Origin: Pyrus communis
Lineage: Eukaryota > Streptophyta > Magnoliopsida > Rosales > Rosaceae
DNA: 64,000 nt
Assembly: GCF_963583255.1 (NCBI RefSeq)
Contig: NC_084805.1
Span: 3,365,060 to 3,429,059 of the forward strand
Direction: 5' to 3'
Part shown: in pieces, positions 43,791 through 55,600 of the stretch
Position numbering within the stretch: position 1 is the stretch's first letter
Layout: each line of letters begins with the position of its first letter
Made by a program: the position numbers and the translations under genes
The notes under the pieces: model-generated
Database searches by the model: none
What the model was told of the DNA's origin: nothing
The model's input: only the letters and a program-made list of their open reading frames with translations

Positions 43791-46700
43791 ATGGGTGGGA
43801 TGTGCTCCAAGACGAGGAGATCGACTGTAGACGATGTCAATGTAAATAATGCCCCCAATGGAGGCATTCCTACTGCTAATGGCCATCCTAGTAATGGATC
43901 TCGTGGTCTGCCCCCGAAATTGAATTCCAATTCGACTCCATCCCCAGTTAGTGAAGGCGTGGATAAACAATTGCGAGACCCATTTATGTTGCCGGAGACA
44001 AATAATATGGTACCTTATGGGCTCATTACAGATGATGTCAACGACGGGATTCCTCACTTGTCGAGGACCTTATCGCACAAAAATAGATCTACCAAGTCTA
44101 AGCAGGCTGTGGCAAAGGTAATCCTGACTTTTTTATGTTAATTTTTAGTCATTCACTTCTTGTCTATGTTGTGTTGGAATGAATGATTTGAAATTGCAGT
44201 ATGAATGGTTACTGGATGCACATTTTGGTTTCTATACCCTTTGGAACCACAAATTGTTCCGTAGCGAGTTGGGATGGAACTGTTACTCTAAAAGTGTGGT
44301 CATCAGAATGAGGGTGACAAGCTGTTCAAAGACGCCAGTTTTATGAGTTATTGCGTATTAAGTTGACCTTTAATTAGGTTTGACTTAGAAATACTGGCGT
44401 GAAACTTGGACTAGAAGAAAAGTTTGTCCGTCTGTTTCTCCCACTTCGTTTGGATTGAGGGAGTTGACTGGACTTGGTGATAATAGAAGTGAGAAGTGAA
44501 ATACTTTAAACAGGAAAGTCTTTCAGGAATTATCAGGGCTTTTTCCAGAGTGTCTTTTGGTTGAACAAATATTTAGAACACATCGTTAGAAAGTAGGAAG
44601 TATAAAGGAGCTGATTTGAGCTAGGGTATTCCAGTATCTACCACACTATTTAGCGAGAAGAATACAATTATAGGCTTTTGGGGAAGGGATAAAGGCTGTA
44701 GTTTTATGGAGGTGTTGAACAAAGGCTGTGTCTTGACTCTTGGGTAGTGTGAATGCAGAAAAGTAGAAGGCTTTTTTGACAGATAAGGGGTGAGTGTGGA
44801 AGCTTTGTGGAATAGAACAGATATTTGGAATTTTTTGTGGGTTTCGGTCTCCAGAGGAATTCTTTTCCCGATTGGAGGGCCATTTTACACAGATCAAGAG
44901 CTTCACAGAAAGATGTTCCCATTTGTATGTGAAAATCCTTTTCAGGGGATGCAACTCAATTATAGGGATGTTCCCCTTTAATGTTATTTGTAACTATTTA
45001 CCATCGTTGTCATATCACTTTATCCGTTATCTAATTCCTATTCTTATTATTCTTTTGTTATAGGTATCAGAAGTAAGCTCCCTTTTGGGCAGGGCTGGTA
45101 CTGCTGGCCTTGGGAAGGCAGTGGAAGTATTGGACACCCTTGGTAGTAGCATGACGAATTTGAATCCAAGCAGTGGTTTTACCTCAGGGGTGACAACAAA
45201 AGGGAATAAAATTTCAATTTTGGCTTTTGAAGTCGCAAACACAGTTGTCAAGGGTTCAAATTTAATGCAGTCCCTTTCTAAGGATAACATCAAACATCTA
45301 AAAGAGGTTGTGCTTCCTTCAGAAGGGGTACAGAATTTGATATCAAGAGATATGGATGAACTCCTGAGAATTGCTGCCGCTGACAAGAGGTTGATAATTG
45401 AAAATTCCTTGTATAATTTTCGGAATGATCGGAACAAGCTTTTACTATTTTTGTTTCTTAACATGTGTTTATGTCTTGAGTAATTGTACATGAAGGTTGG
45501 AGAGTTAATATTTTTGTGGTAAAATTCTGGCAGAGAAGAGCTCAAAGTTTTCTCGGGAGAAGTAGTGCGTTTTGGAAATCGTTGTAAAGATCCTCAGTGG
45601 CATAATCTGGATCGCTATTTTGAAAAGTAAACCTATCAAAAAATTTGATATTTTCCTCATGTCTGTTTCTGTTTAACTCCTTAGATGATGTTCTGACACT
45701 GCCACCCGTGCTATCTCCCAAATGTTAGGTTGGGTTCAGAAATTACACCACAGAGGCAATTGAAGGAAGATGCAGAGACAGTGATGCAGCAATTGATGAC
45801 GTTAGTTCTAAATACAGCTGTAAGTACACATATAGAGAATGCAACCTCTAGTAGCAGTTGTGTCCATTAGTGGCTTACCTTAGAAGTTTCTGTAACAGCA
45901 TGCACATGTTGAAGAGAAAAATAATAATATTTTTAATATCTCTTTCCACTGGGAAACATAATTGGCATAAGAATGTCATTGGATTAGTTTTACATTATTG
46001 TTTGTAGTTATCTTGAATAAGGTCCCCTCCTCAAGCTATGTGCTTTCTTGTCTGACATGGTTGAATTCTATAACTAGGATATCAAATGAAACTGAATTAA
46101 AATGCTTCATATTATGGATCAAAGAGGCTGTTTCTCCTCGTTTCTTTGTTTCTGTAGCATTAAGAGTTGATAACTTCCCTTATTTTTATATTTTGTCAGC
46201 TGTATTCTAAGTATAATAGGTTTTGTTGCTTGAAGTACAAAATATTTGGTCAATCATCTATCCGTATGAAGATTACAGTTAATTACTCAAAACGTTGCTT
46301 AGCTTTGTTGTAGTCTTTATTCAGTTGAAGGGCTTTCAAGCAAGACAATCAAATTTAGGATTTAACACTCTTTAGTGTTGCAGAATCATTAAACAAGCAT
46401 TGGTGGTGTTAAAAAAATGTTACTGCAACTGCTGGGCATATGTTGTTCCTTAGAACTTTACTGAATGATAACTTAAAATTTAGTAAACAAGCATTGGTGG
46501 TGTTAAAAAACGTTACTGCAACTGCTGGGCATATGTTGTTCCTTAGAACCTTACTGAACAAAAGCAAACCTTTTTCTTGGTTACAGGAATTATATCATGA
46601 GTTACATGCCTTGGACAGATTTGAACAAGATTATCGGCGGAAGCTTCAAGAGGAAGACAACTCAAGTACTACCCAAAGAGGTAAATTGCATCTTGTATTT

Positions 46701-49700
46701 CCTTTACAATGTCATATGAAAATTTATCGCTATATTTTGGTCTTGTAGGTTAATAAAGTTATTCTGTTTTGTATTTATCCAGTCTTTTTTTCAGTTGATG
46801 ACTGAGTGTCATAAAGAAAGGAGTACATCTATATACTTTCTATATATTTGTATGTGTGTGGAATTGTAGATTTTTCCATGGTCTGTTTCGGCAGTTCTCA
46901 TATCTAATAATGATGCCATGCTAATACTTGTTCTGAAGTTTGTTCATTATGTAATTTTTTAATTGTTACTATTTTGGTATTTCCAGATTTTTTTTCTTTG
47001 TTTGTACCTTTATAATGCCATGCCGGGGAACTCAAATGTTCTTCCATTGTTGGTCTAAGCCAATAAACCTTTAATACCAGTGGTTGGCCTCATCTAAACG
47101 TGTCCTACAAAACCTTCCATATTTTTGAAATTTTGATTTCCCTCAATTTATTGTTTTGTTTGCAATGAAATGATTAGAGTTGCTCGAAAGTAATTTTGGT
47201 TTATTGTGCCTGTATATTCTTGTCACGTGTAGGAGATAGCCTTGCAATCTTGAGAGCAGAGTTGAAGAGTCAAAAGAAGCATGTCAGAAGTTTGAAGAAA
47301 AAATCACTTTGGTCCCGGATTTTGGAAGAGGTAGCAAGTCAGTATTTCTATTTGTGTATCTCACCTAGGTGCAACTGAAAATAACTTTCTGTTGATCGAA
47401 TGTAGCACACATAAAGTAGATCGTATATATTTGTTAGTTACATAATAAAACTTTGGAAGCTTCAATTTGCGGCTAGAGAATGCACCCATGTATTTTAAAG
47501 TACTCTTCTTCCGAATTTCTAGAAGGGATGTCATAAAAAGACATTAAAGCCTAAACCACTTGAGGAAAACAAATTACTTAATTGGGAAAAAAAAACAAAC
47601 AAAGCCAGCGATAGGGAGGGGACCTTTACTTTTATTTGATTTAAATTTTTTGGTTCTGAAGAAATAAAAAGATTGTTCTTTTTATTATGACATTTTGAGA
47701 ATATTCTAGGATATGTGAATTCTATGTCTTGTGCTTAAGTTCTGGGTTGTTCAACGATGATCATGGGTGCACTGTGCCAATAGAATTTCCCTTGAAGTTC
47801 TACAACTATCCTTATATCTCTTATTTACAGGTCATGGAGAAACTTGTCGATGTTGTTCATTTCTTACATATGGAGATTCATGAAGCATTTGGAAATGCAG
47901 GTATGCGTCAAAAGTTCGGATGGAATTTTTTATATTGGTATTCTAAGTTTGCTTGGAGTCTGCTTGGACAGTTGGGAGTGGGACAGGAGGCTGAGAAAGA
48001 TAATGGCTATTTCTTGTTTTTGATTAAATTTAATACTTACAAAACAAATTTGCACCTGACTGCTAAAAAGTTGGCATTGTTGAATTAGTATAAAAATTTA
48101 AGGGAATTGTTATTGGCACTCCAAAATTCTCATTGTGCACTCATCACAAGTGTTTTTCTTTGTAATTTTGGAGTGCTAATAACAATTCCCAAATTTAAGT
48201 GTAGTTGATATATGGTATGGTATTGGAACCACTCCACTCTGGTAAAGATAACATCTCCAAATTAAAGCTAACATATCTTGTAATATATCTGTACATGTAT
48301 TGTTTATCTCTTGTAATATTCAATTGTGCATAACAATTGTTTAGAAGTTAATCATAGTGTTCAATTATTAAGTGACTTTGTGTGAATTTTGTGGTCGTGC
48401 AGATACTGATAAACCTGTGAAAGGTTCTCAGAACAATCACAAAAAGTTGGGGTCTGCTGGTCTTGCCTTGCATTATGCAAATATTATCACTCAAATTGAT
48501 CTTCTTGTGAGTTGATGATGTTATATTCATTTCCTAAATTTTCAACCTTTGTGATAATATTTTTTCTTTTCTTTTAGTTCAGTATAAACAAGTATTTGGT
48601 ATCGTCAGTGAACTAATTAATACGGTGGTGAAAATACAGTTTTTTTACTGTAAGCTAGTAGGTTTTAAGTTTCAATACCTTTTTAGGCTTCTATGTGTTT
48701 ATTATGGGGGTTATCATAGTGTGGAGCAACCGATTTTGAGTGTGAGAGTGGGTTGTATCCAGGTCAGTTTGGGAAACGTATTTCTGTGGGGTTATGCAAC
48801 CTCTTATTCTCAAGTGCCAAAATCCTTCTGTCTGTTTCTCTCCGTACTGTTCTTTTAAAGTTTTTGCTACCTCTAGACTATTTTTTTAGTGAGCAGTCCT
48901 ATGCCTGGGGGATTTCAAGCGTAGTTGTAAAGTATTGGGTTCTGATTTCTGTCAGTTGGATTCCATAAATGTAGGATGTTCGGACAATGTATGTGTATTA
49001 GCTTTTCTTCAGTTGTGTATAGCATAACTAGCAAATAGCAGGTTATAGTAGTTCCCTGGTCTATGACCGGAAGTTTCCCATTTTCTGTTAAAGCACAATA
49101 ATCATTCTTCCCTTCAATCAAATGTTATGTTTATGTTGCTTGATAAATGGGAATTTTATGCTTTATATCAGATCACTTGGGCCATGACTTCTGAGTTAAT
49201 GTTTGAATGTAACCAGGTGTCTCGATCAAGTTCTGTGCCTTCAAACACACGGGATACTTTATATCAGGGGCTCCCGCCTGGTGTGAAATCAGCTTTGCGC
49301 TCAAAACTACAGTCATTTCAGTTGAAGGAAGAGGTATCTATAGTTTTATTTAACAAGTGGAATTATTAACAACTCGCCTACATTGTATTTTACTACTACA
49401 AAGTAAGCTCATATTTGTATGCCCATGCATGTACTGATCTATAACTTATCTTCAAATGCTTTTTCTTTTCGCAGCATACAATCGCTGAAATTAAAGCTGA
49501 AATGGAGAAAACGTTGCGGTGGCTAGTTCCCATTGCCACTAACACAACCAAGTAAAGCTTCATTTGTTTTTCTTTTATCCCCCCTGACTGGAGTGGTTTA
49601 ACATATTATCCAATCTTTTTGGTGGCCACATTCTTCGTTTATGACAATGTTTATTTTCACAACTATCTCTCATTTTCCTTCAATTCTGTTTACTGATTAC

Positions 49701-50368
49701 TCTTTGCAATGCGGTTTTATGTAGAGCTCATCATGGCTTTGGCTGGGTTGGAGAATGGGCAAACACTGGGTGAGTTCTTAATTGCAGATTGCCTTCCATT
49801 TACTTGTGATTTCCGGATATTTTCTTAATTTTATTAGTTGTAATTCTTTAGGTCCGAGATGAACCGAAAACCTGCTGGTCAAACTGACTTGCTGAGGATT
49901 GAGACACTGCACCATGCTGATAAACATAGAACCGAGTCATACATTCTTGAACTGGTTGTGTGGCTTCACCATCTCGTCAACCAAACGAGGGTTGGAAACT
50001 GTGGAATTAGATCTCCTGTTAAATCCCCTCTTTGCTCCCCCAACCAGAAGGCAATTCAGTTGTGTATGAACAAAACCAACTGCTCATCACCCATATTAAC
50101 AGTTGAAGACCAAGAAATGCTTCGATATGTAAGTAAGAGAAAACTGACACCGGGGATTAGTAAGAGTCAAGAATTTGACACCTCAAGGACCAGGTTCAGC
50201 AAGCATAACCGGCTGAGCAAGAGTAGCAACCACTCCCCGACAAGTGAACGTAGGAAGGACCCATTTCCAATCAGGAGGCCATCCTCCGTTCCTATCATTG
50301 ACTTTGATTTCGACCGGAGCAAAGCACTGGATGTCATTGATCGGGTGGACACAATTCGAAGTATTTGA
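43791..50368 (+). CDS. PSI1: PSK SIMULATOR 1-like protein (DUF3475/DUF668), copy 1, intact
   Basis: Twelve exons (43791-44117, 45064-45389, 45534-45626, 45729-45819, 46587-46680, 47233-47330, 47831-47900, 48403-48506, 49217-49333, 49475-49551, 49725-49769, 49852-50368) join in frame into 652 residues, close to Arabidopsis PSI1. The start MGGMCSK is chosen over an upstream in-frame ATG because PSI proteins begin with a Gly2 N-myristoylation site. The DUF3475 domain starts near residue 159 (ISILAFEVANTVVKGSNLMQ) and DUF668 covers about 378-465 (GSAGLALHYANIITQID onward). The C-terminus is the conserved RPSSVPIIDFDFDRSKALDV. In Arabidopsis, PSI1 promotes growth and is linked to phytosulfokine peptide signalling. 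All introns look GT-AG. Two partial copies follow in tandem. Confidence 0.92.
46391..46578 (+). repeat. 94-bp tandem duplication before exon 5 of PSI1-like copy 1
   Basis: Units 46391-46484 and 46485-46578 share 'aaacaagcattggtggtg' and 'catatgttgttccttagaac'. The equivalent region of copy 2 (about 54480-54590) has one diverged unit, so the duplication is specific to copy 1. It ends just upstream of the exon 5 acceptor. Confidence 0.85.
48102..48190. mobile_element. 89-bp MITE in intron 7 of PSI1-like copy 1
   Basis: Terminal inverted repeats GGGAATTGTTATTGGCACTC and the complement ending AACAATTCCC enclose a short non-coding unit. AAATTTAA flanks it on both sides (48094-48101 and 48191-48198). 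The corresponding intron of copy 2 lacks it. Confidence 0.8.
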
Positions 50369-51255
50369 ATGCACAGGCGAAGTGGTTCGTGTGTATGTAT
50401 GTCCTGTAAGTTCATCTGTGGCATTTGTTCCTGTCGTGTGCTCTTTGTTGTGGCGGTGGCGATGTCATGGAAGCGGGCATGGATGCTGAGAAACGAGAGA
50501 AGTCATGGCCGTTTTGAATGTCAAAATGTAGGGTGAGAATTGAGAAATGTATTTTGATCAATGTAAGTTAAATTTCTGTAGATGGAAAGGATGCTGGTTT
50601 TATACTTTCCTTAGTGGTTAGTATGTACAGAATATTCAATTAATAATCCAAAGTTCATGCTTCTCCACTGCTCTCTCAGAATACACTAATAATTAACATG
50701 ATAGGATTGACACTGTTATGCCCTATTAAAACAATTCAGACTTTGGTTCTTAAAGCATTTAGCAAATTCTATTTTTCAAAATATCATTTGCTAATTTAAG
50801 TGGCAGTTTTATTATCTACTAAAAGTTTGGTGCTTTAATCCACTTTTCAACTATGTCTTTAAATTTTATTTTTTATTTTAACAGTTAAAATACATTGTGG
50901 GGCAACAAGTGCATGTTTAAATAGATGTTGTGGAAAAAAGTCAATATTTTTACTCATCACCATCAAGTGATGGTAATGTTTGATGGTGGTGCTTACTATC
51001 CGATTTATCAATGGAAGATGAATTTATATTTCAAGATCTGTGTAATGGATAGACAAAAATTTCAAAATTTAAATTCATTCAACGGTGATAAATAGAGTGG
51101 TAATCATTACTACCACTTAAGAGCTTAATTTTTTTTTTTCTATTACTACCGTTGAAGACGATTATATTCTATTTGGCATAGCAAATCTTGTGCGCTACTC
51201 CTTTCCTTTGGTACCTCCAATACATTGAAAAGCTTCGTCTTGACATTAGGAGAAG
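50369..51255. other. 3' flank of PSI1-like copy 1
   Basis: The first 330 bases are shared with the flanks of the other two copies (for example 'atggaaaggatgctggtttta' and 60290-60420). The rest is AT-rich with no gene. Confidence 0.6.
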
Positions 51256-51450
51256 TAGGGGTAGGCACTTAGAATAGGAAATCGAAATCGAAACACGAAT
51301 CAAATCAGACCGCATCCAAAGGTTCAGTTTTTGTGGTTTTGAAACTTTGTTGGTTTGAAACCAAGCCGCAGTGTAGGAAAGTGGTTTGATTTCGGCTTTG
51401 GCCTTATGAAACCGCACAAAAACCAAACTGCATTGCAAAAATTAAAAGAC
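51256..51450 (+). mobile_element. One-ended hAT-like fragment
   Basis: Begins TAGGGGTAGGCAC, as in hAT termini such as the right end at 20985, followed by 'gaaatcgaaatcgaaac' and 'aaccaaactgca' blocks common inside such elements. No opposite end or 8-bp duplication was found. Confidence 0.4.
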
Positions 51451-51655
51451 ATTTAATTAAATACTGATATTTATGATGGTAATGAAAAATTGCTCCTAAT
51501 TTTTTGTTGTGATTGTCTGTTTTGTACAAGAGCAATGTGGTAGAAGATCTATATTTTATAGGAGTCAGTTTAATATGACAGTGCCATGTTATTCAGTTTT
51601 ATCGAGGTTCATAGAAGACAGAACTGCAAATCCTGCAATTCATGTTCAGAAGGTA

Positions 51656-51938
51656 TGTCACATCTCGGCCCGGGGCGGATCACTTCCCGGGCCCGATTCC
51701 ATCGTAGCACGATATTGTCCGCTTTGGGTTTACCATTCCCTCACGGTTTTGTTTTTGGGAACTCACGAGCAACTTCCCAGTGGGTCACCCATCATGGGAT
51801 TGCTCTAGCCCTCTTCTCGCTTAACTTCGGAGTTCCTACGGAACCCGAAGCCAGTGAGCTCCCAAAAGGCCTCGTGCTAGGTAGAGATGGGAATATACAT
51901 TTAAGGATCACTTCCCCTGGACGATGTGGGATGTCACA
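51656..51938 (-). mobile_element. Cassandra solo LTR carrying a 5S rRNA-like promoter
   Basis: The 283-base unit is bounded by TGTCACA on the left and TGTCACA on the right of the plus strand, so on the minus strand it starts TGTGACATCCCACATCG. It is flanked by perfect AGGTA duplicates (51651-51655, 51939-51943). On the minus strand it contains 5S rRNA-like sequence, including AACTCCGAAGTTAAGCG and GATGGGTGACCCACTGGGAA with the RNA polymerase III internal control regions. This is the hallmark of Cassandra terminal-repeat retrotransposons in miniature. Only one LTR is present. It should not be annotated as a 5S rRNA gene. Confidence 0.95.
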
Positions 51939-52240
51939 AGGTAGATTAATGAAAAAATATTTAAAACTTTGTATATCAATAAAATATTATTTATTAACTT
52001 TATTTAATGATAAGGACAAACAAATTTTAAATAAATAAATAAACGACTTGTTGGGCCCTTCCATAAAATAAACTTAGCTCAAAACCTTTTTATGAAACTT
52101 CCAATTTTTTTTTTTTTTCAAATAATTTGAAACAAAATGATATGTCACCCATAAAATATAAACACGTTAATCAACACTTAAGTAACAATTCAATCATCAG
52201 GAGCCACATCATTTGGTTTTAAAATTGGGTATTACAAGGG

Positions 52241-52390
52241 AGACTAAATTTATAAATAAAATTTTGTAAACTAAGTGATATGAAAGTTGATTATCGGGTT
52301 ATTATTTAAATGTTAATAAACGTGTTCATTCCTATTGGAAACAAAATATTTAGTTTACAAATTTTATCTACAAATTTAATTTTTCTAATA
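52241..52390. mobile_element. Short foldback MITE-like repeat
   Basis: The left arm 'ataaaattttgtaaactaa' (about 52254) and right arm 'ttagtttacaaattttat' (about 52350) are inverted repeats in a 150-base AT-rich unit. TATTAC occurs on both outer sides and might be a target duplication. Confidence 0.5.
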
Positions 52391-52494
52391 TTACTCTTAA
52401 AATTTGATCCCCCAAGCATTCTTGTTTACAAATTTAATTTAAAATTTTAGCTTTCACCGTTATTGTACAAGTAATTGTTGGGTGAGAACGGGCT

Positions 52495-52690
52495 ACATAA
52501 AAAACGCGGTAAAATATAATGTATCATGACATGAGCGAGCGAAAGATGGTCTCAATTATGGGTTGTAGGTTGACTTGTCTTTTCTCAGGTCATCATTCTT
52601 ATATGTTCTTTTTCCATAACTCTTCAATCGAAATCGAAATCGAAATCGAGTGTGTGTTCTTCTCGGGTGATTACTGACGACAGACACATA
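52495..52690 (+). promoter_or_regulatory. 5' end of PSI1-like copy 2, repeated downstream of copies 2 and 3
   Basis: The block with 'atcatgacatgagc', 'gttgacttgtctt', a (TCGAAA)n-like tract and 'gggtgattac' precedes the ATG at 52691. It recurs at about 58225-58400 and 60505-60690, so it marks the start of a tandem repeat unit. It probably holds the promoter and leader of copy 2. Confidence 0.6.
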
Positions 52691-55600
52691 ATGGGGATTC
52701 TCGAGAAGGTGATAAGGAGGGCCAAAGTAGAATATGTTGACATAAACTTAAACAGTCAGCATGACAGCAGCAATGGCCCTGATGAGGAACTTGATATCAA
52801 TGATGGGATTCCTTGCTTGCCTAAGCAGCTGGCTGTTCCCAAGGTAAATCACAACCTTCACACACACACACCCCTTTTTATGCAAAGGGATTCTTATTAT
52901 TATTATTTTTTAAATAGGGATTAGGTGACTCATTTTATATTGAATTTCAATTATCTGATTAGATATCTTAAATATTTCTGATTTGACTAATATTTTACAA
53001 AAATGATCTATAAGATACAACTTGAAAAATAGACGATTTAGATCGTTAAAGTTCGATTTGGTATGAATCCAACAACTACTTCCTATTTTTATGAAAAAAA
53101 AATGCGGATGCCTATATATAATCATGACTAATTATTTCTCCTGTACAACTGCTCTTATCATCTTGAATTTCGAACTTGGTTTCTTTCTGTTCTTATTCAG
53201 AATCTCAGATTTAGAGTACGAATGGTACTGCTTTGATGTTGAATAGACATGTTAAATTGTATTTTGCTTTTGTTTTCGGTTATAGGTATCGGAAATGAGC
53301 TCACTGCTGGGCAGGGCTAGTACATCTAGCCTTGGGAGGGCAGTGGAAGCAATCTATGGCCTCGGTAGTAGCATGGCAAATCTGAACACAAACACTGGTT
53401 TTACCTCTAGGGCGACAACAAAAGGGAGTAAAATTTCAGTCTTGGCTTTTGAAGTTGCAAACACAACTGTCAAGGGCTCAAATTTAATGCAATCATTGTC
53501 AACGTATAACATTAAACATTTAAAAGAGGTTGTGCTTCCATCAAAAGGGGTCCAGAATTTAGTTTCACGAAATATGGATGAACTGCTGAGAATTGTTGCA
53601 GCTGACAAGAGGTTGATAACTGAAAATTCCTTGTATAATTTTCTGAACAATCAGAACAAGCTATAGCTACTTTATTTTTAATTAACATGTGGTGTTTATA
53701 TATTGAATAATTGTATATGAAGTCGGAGATTGATAATGTTCTGGTACAATTCTGGCAGAGAAGAGCTCAAAATTCTCTCGGGAGAAGTAGCGCGGTTTGG
53801 AAATTTTTGTAAAGACCCTCAGTGGCATTATCTGGATCGCTATCTTAACCAGTGCCCTTTCTCAAACATTATGGTTGCACGACAGAAGCTATTGAAGGAA
53901 GATGCAGAGGTGGTAATGCAGCAATTGATGATGTTAGTTTCAAATACACATGTAAGTAAACGTATAGAGAATGCAGCCTTTAGTTGCAGTTGTATCCATA
54001 TGTGACTTGCCTTCGAATGAGGTCAGGGATTGTTCTCGTTCTTCCGTAATGATGGATGCGTGTTAATGAGTATGGGTTCGGATTTTCATAATTGTAAATT
54101 AGTCCTCTTTGAGAGGTCTTGTCTATTATTTTTGTAAATTAGTCCTATTTAGTCTTCTTGTTACAATTATGCTAAAAACGTTGTTGAGCATCCTCATAGT
54201 CCTCGTTGTGTTGAAGGGCTTTCAAGCCGCATGAGTGTTTTAACTCTTCTCCATGCTGGATTTAGATCTTTCTTGTGTTCAGAACCATTATGCACCGTTT
54301 CAGTAGACCTTCCGCATCGAGTAATTGAATACTATCACTGAAATTCCATGGAGAGAGAGAGAGAGAGTATTGCCTGAAAATTAGAGTGTTACTCATGCTT
54401 TTGACTTTTTTAGAATGCGTCCATGTAACTACGTCAGTCTCCGTGTATTTGTTAGCTTATTTGGTTCTGTTTTTTAACAAAATAAACAAGCCTTGGAGTT
54501 GCTAGTAAATGTTCTAACTGCAAAGTTACTGCTGGACTGATATTATTCTTTGGAAATTTGTCGAGGGAAGAACTAAGCTTTTCTTGGTTACAGGAATTAT
54601 ATCGTGAGTTGTGTTCCTTCGATTATTTTGAACAAGGGTACCGGTGTAAGCTTCAAGAGCAAATAGACAATCCAGAAACCTGCCAGAGAGGTATTTGCAT
54701 TTTTTTTTTTCCCTTAAAATGTAGTGAAATTTTGTCTGCATTTTTTTTTTTCAGTTGATGATTGAGTGTATCAAGAAATCAAGATTAGATTTCACTTCAA
54801 AGGTTTTCAGTTCACCTGTGCTGTGTGTGTCCATGCGTGTGCACGACTGTAGACTTTTTTGTTGCCAGTTTTGCTATGCCCATGTTTACGTAATAATAAT
54901 TTTACATTAATACTACTTCCGAAGTTTGTTCAATATGTAATTAATTTACTGTTATTATCCATTTTTTTCTCTGTAACTTTACATTTGCCATGCCTGGCCA
55001 CTCAAATGCTCCTGTGGGTGGTCCGACTCCAAGTCAATACATCTCCGATTCCCGTGGGGTGTCTCATCTAATAGTGTCTTCTTCAGTTTATATGATTATT
55101 GTGTTTGCCAATGAAATGGCTACACAATCGTAAAGAAAGGAACTTAATTGTACTTTGTTTGCTTATCACGCGGAGCAGACAGCCTCGCAATCTTAAGAGC
55201 AGAGTTGAAAAATCGAAGGAGGCTTGTGAGAAGTTTGAAGAAAAAATCATTTTGGGCCAGGATGGTTGAAGAGGTAGGTTATTAGTGTTTCTAATTCTGT
55301 ATCTCATTTAGGTGCAAACGAAAATTACTTTTCTTTCTAAACTCTAATAATATCTGATATTAATTACAGGTTGTGGAGAAACTTGTCCATGTTGTGCTTT
55401 TTTTACATAAGGAGATTCATCACGAAGCATTTAGCAATGCAGGTATGCTTCAAAAGTCTGGATGAGATGTCTGATAATGGTCTTCTACGAGGCCTTCTAG
55501 TTCCGCTCTGAGATGCAGTGGAAAGTTGACCTTGTTGATAGCGTTCATCTCTAGTAATTTTTAAACTTGCAAAACAAATATGTGGAAGCTGCCATTGAAA

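Noticed and set aside
51656..51938. 5S rRNA gene
   Set aside because: The 5S-like part lies inside a 283-base LTR with target duplications and diverges from a 5S gene, so it is a Cassandra LTR.
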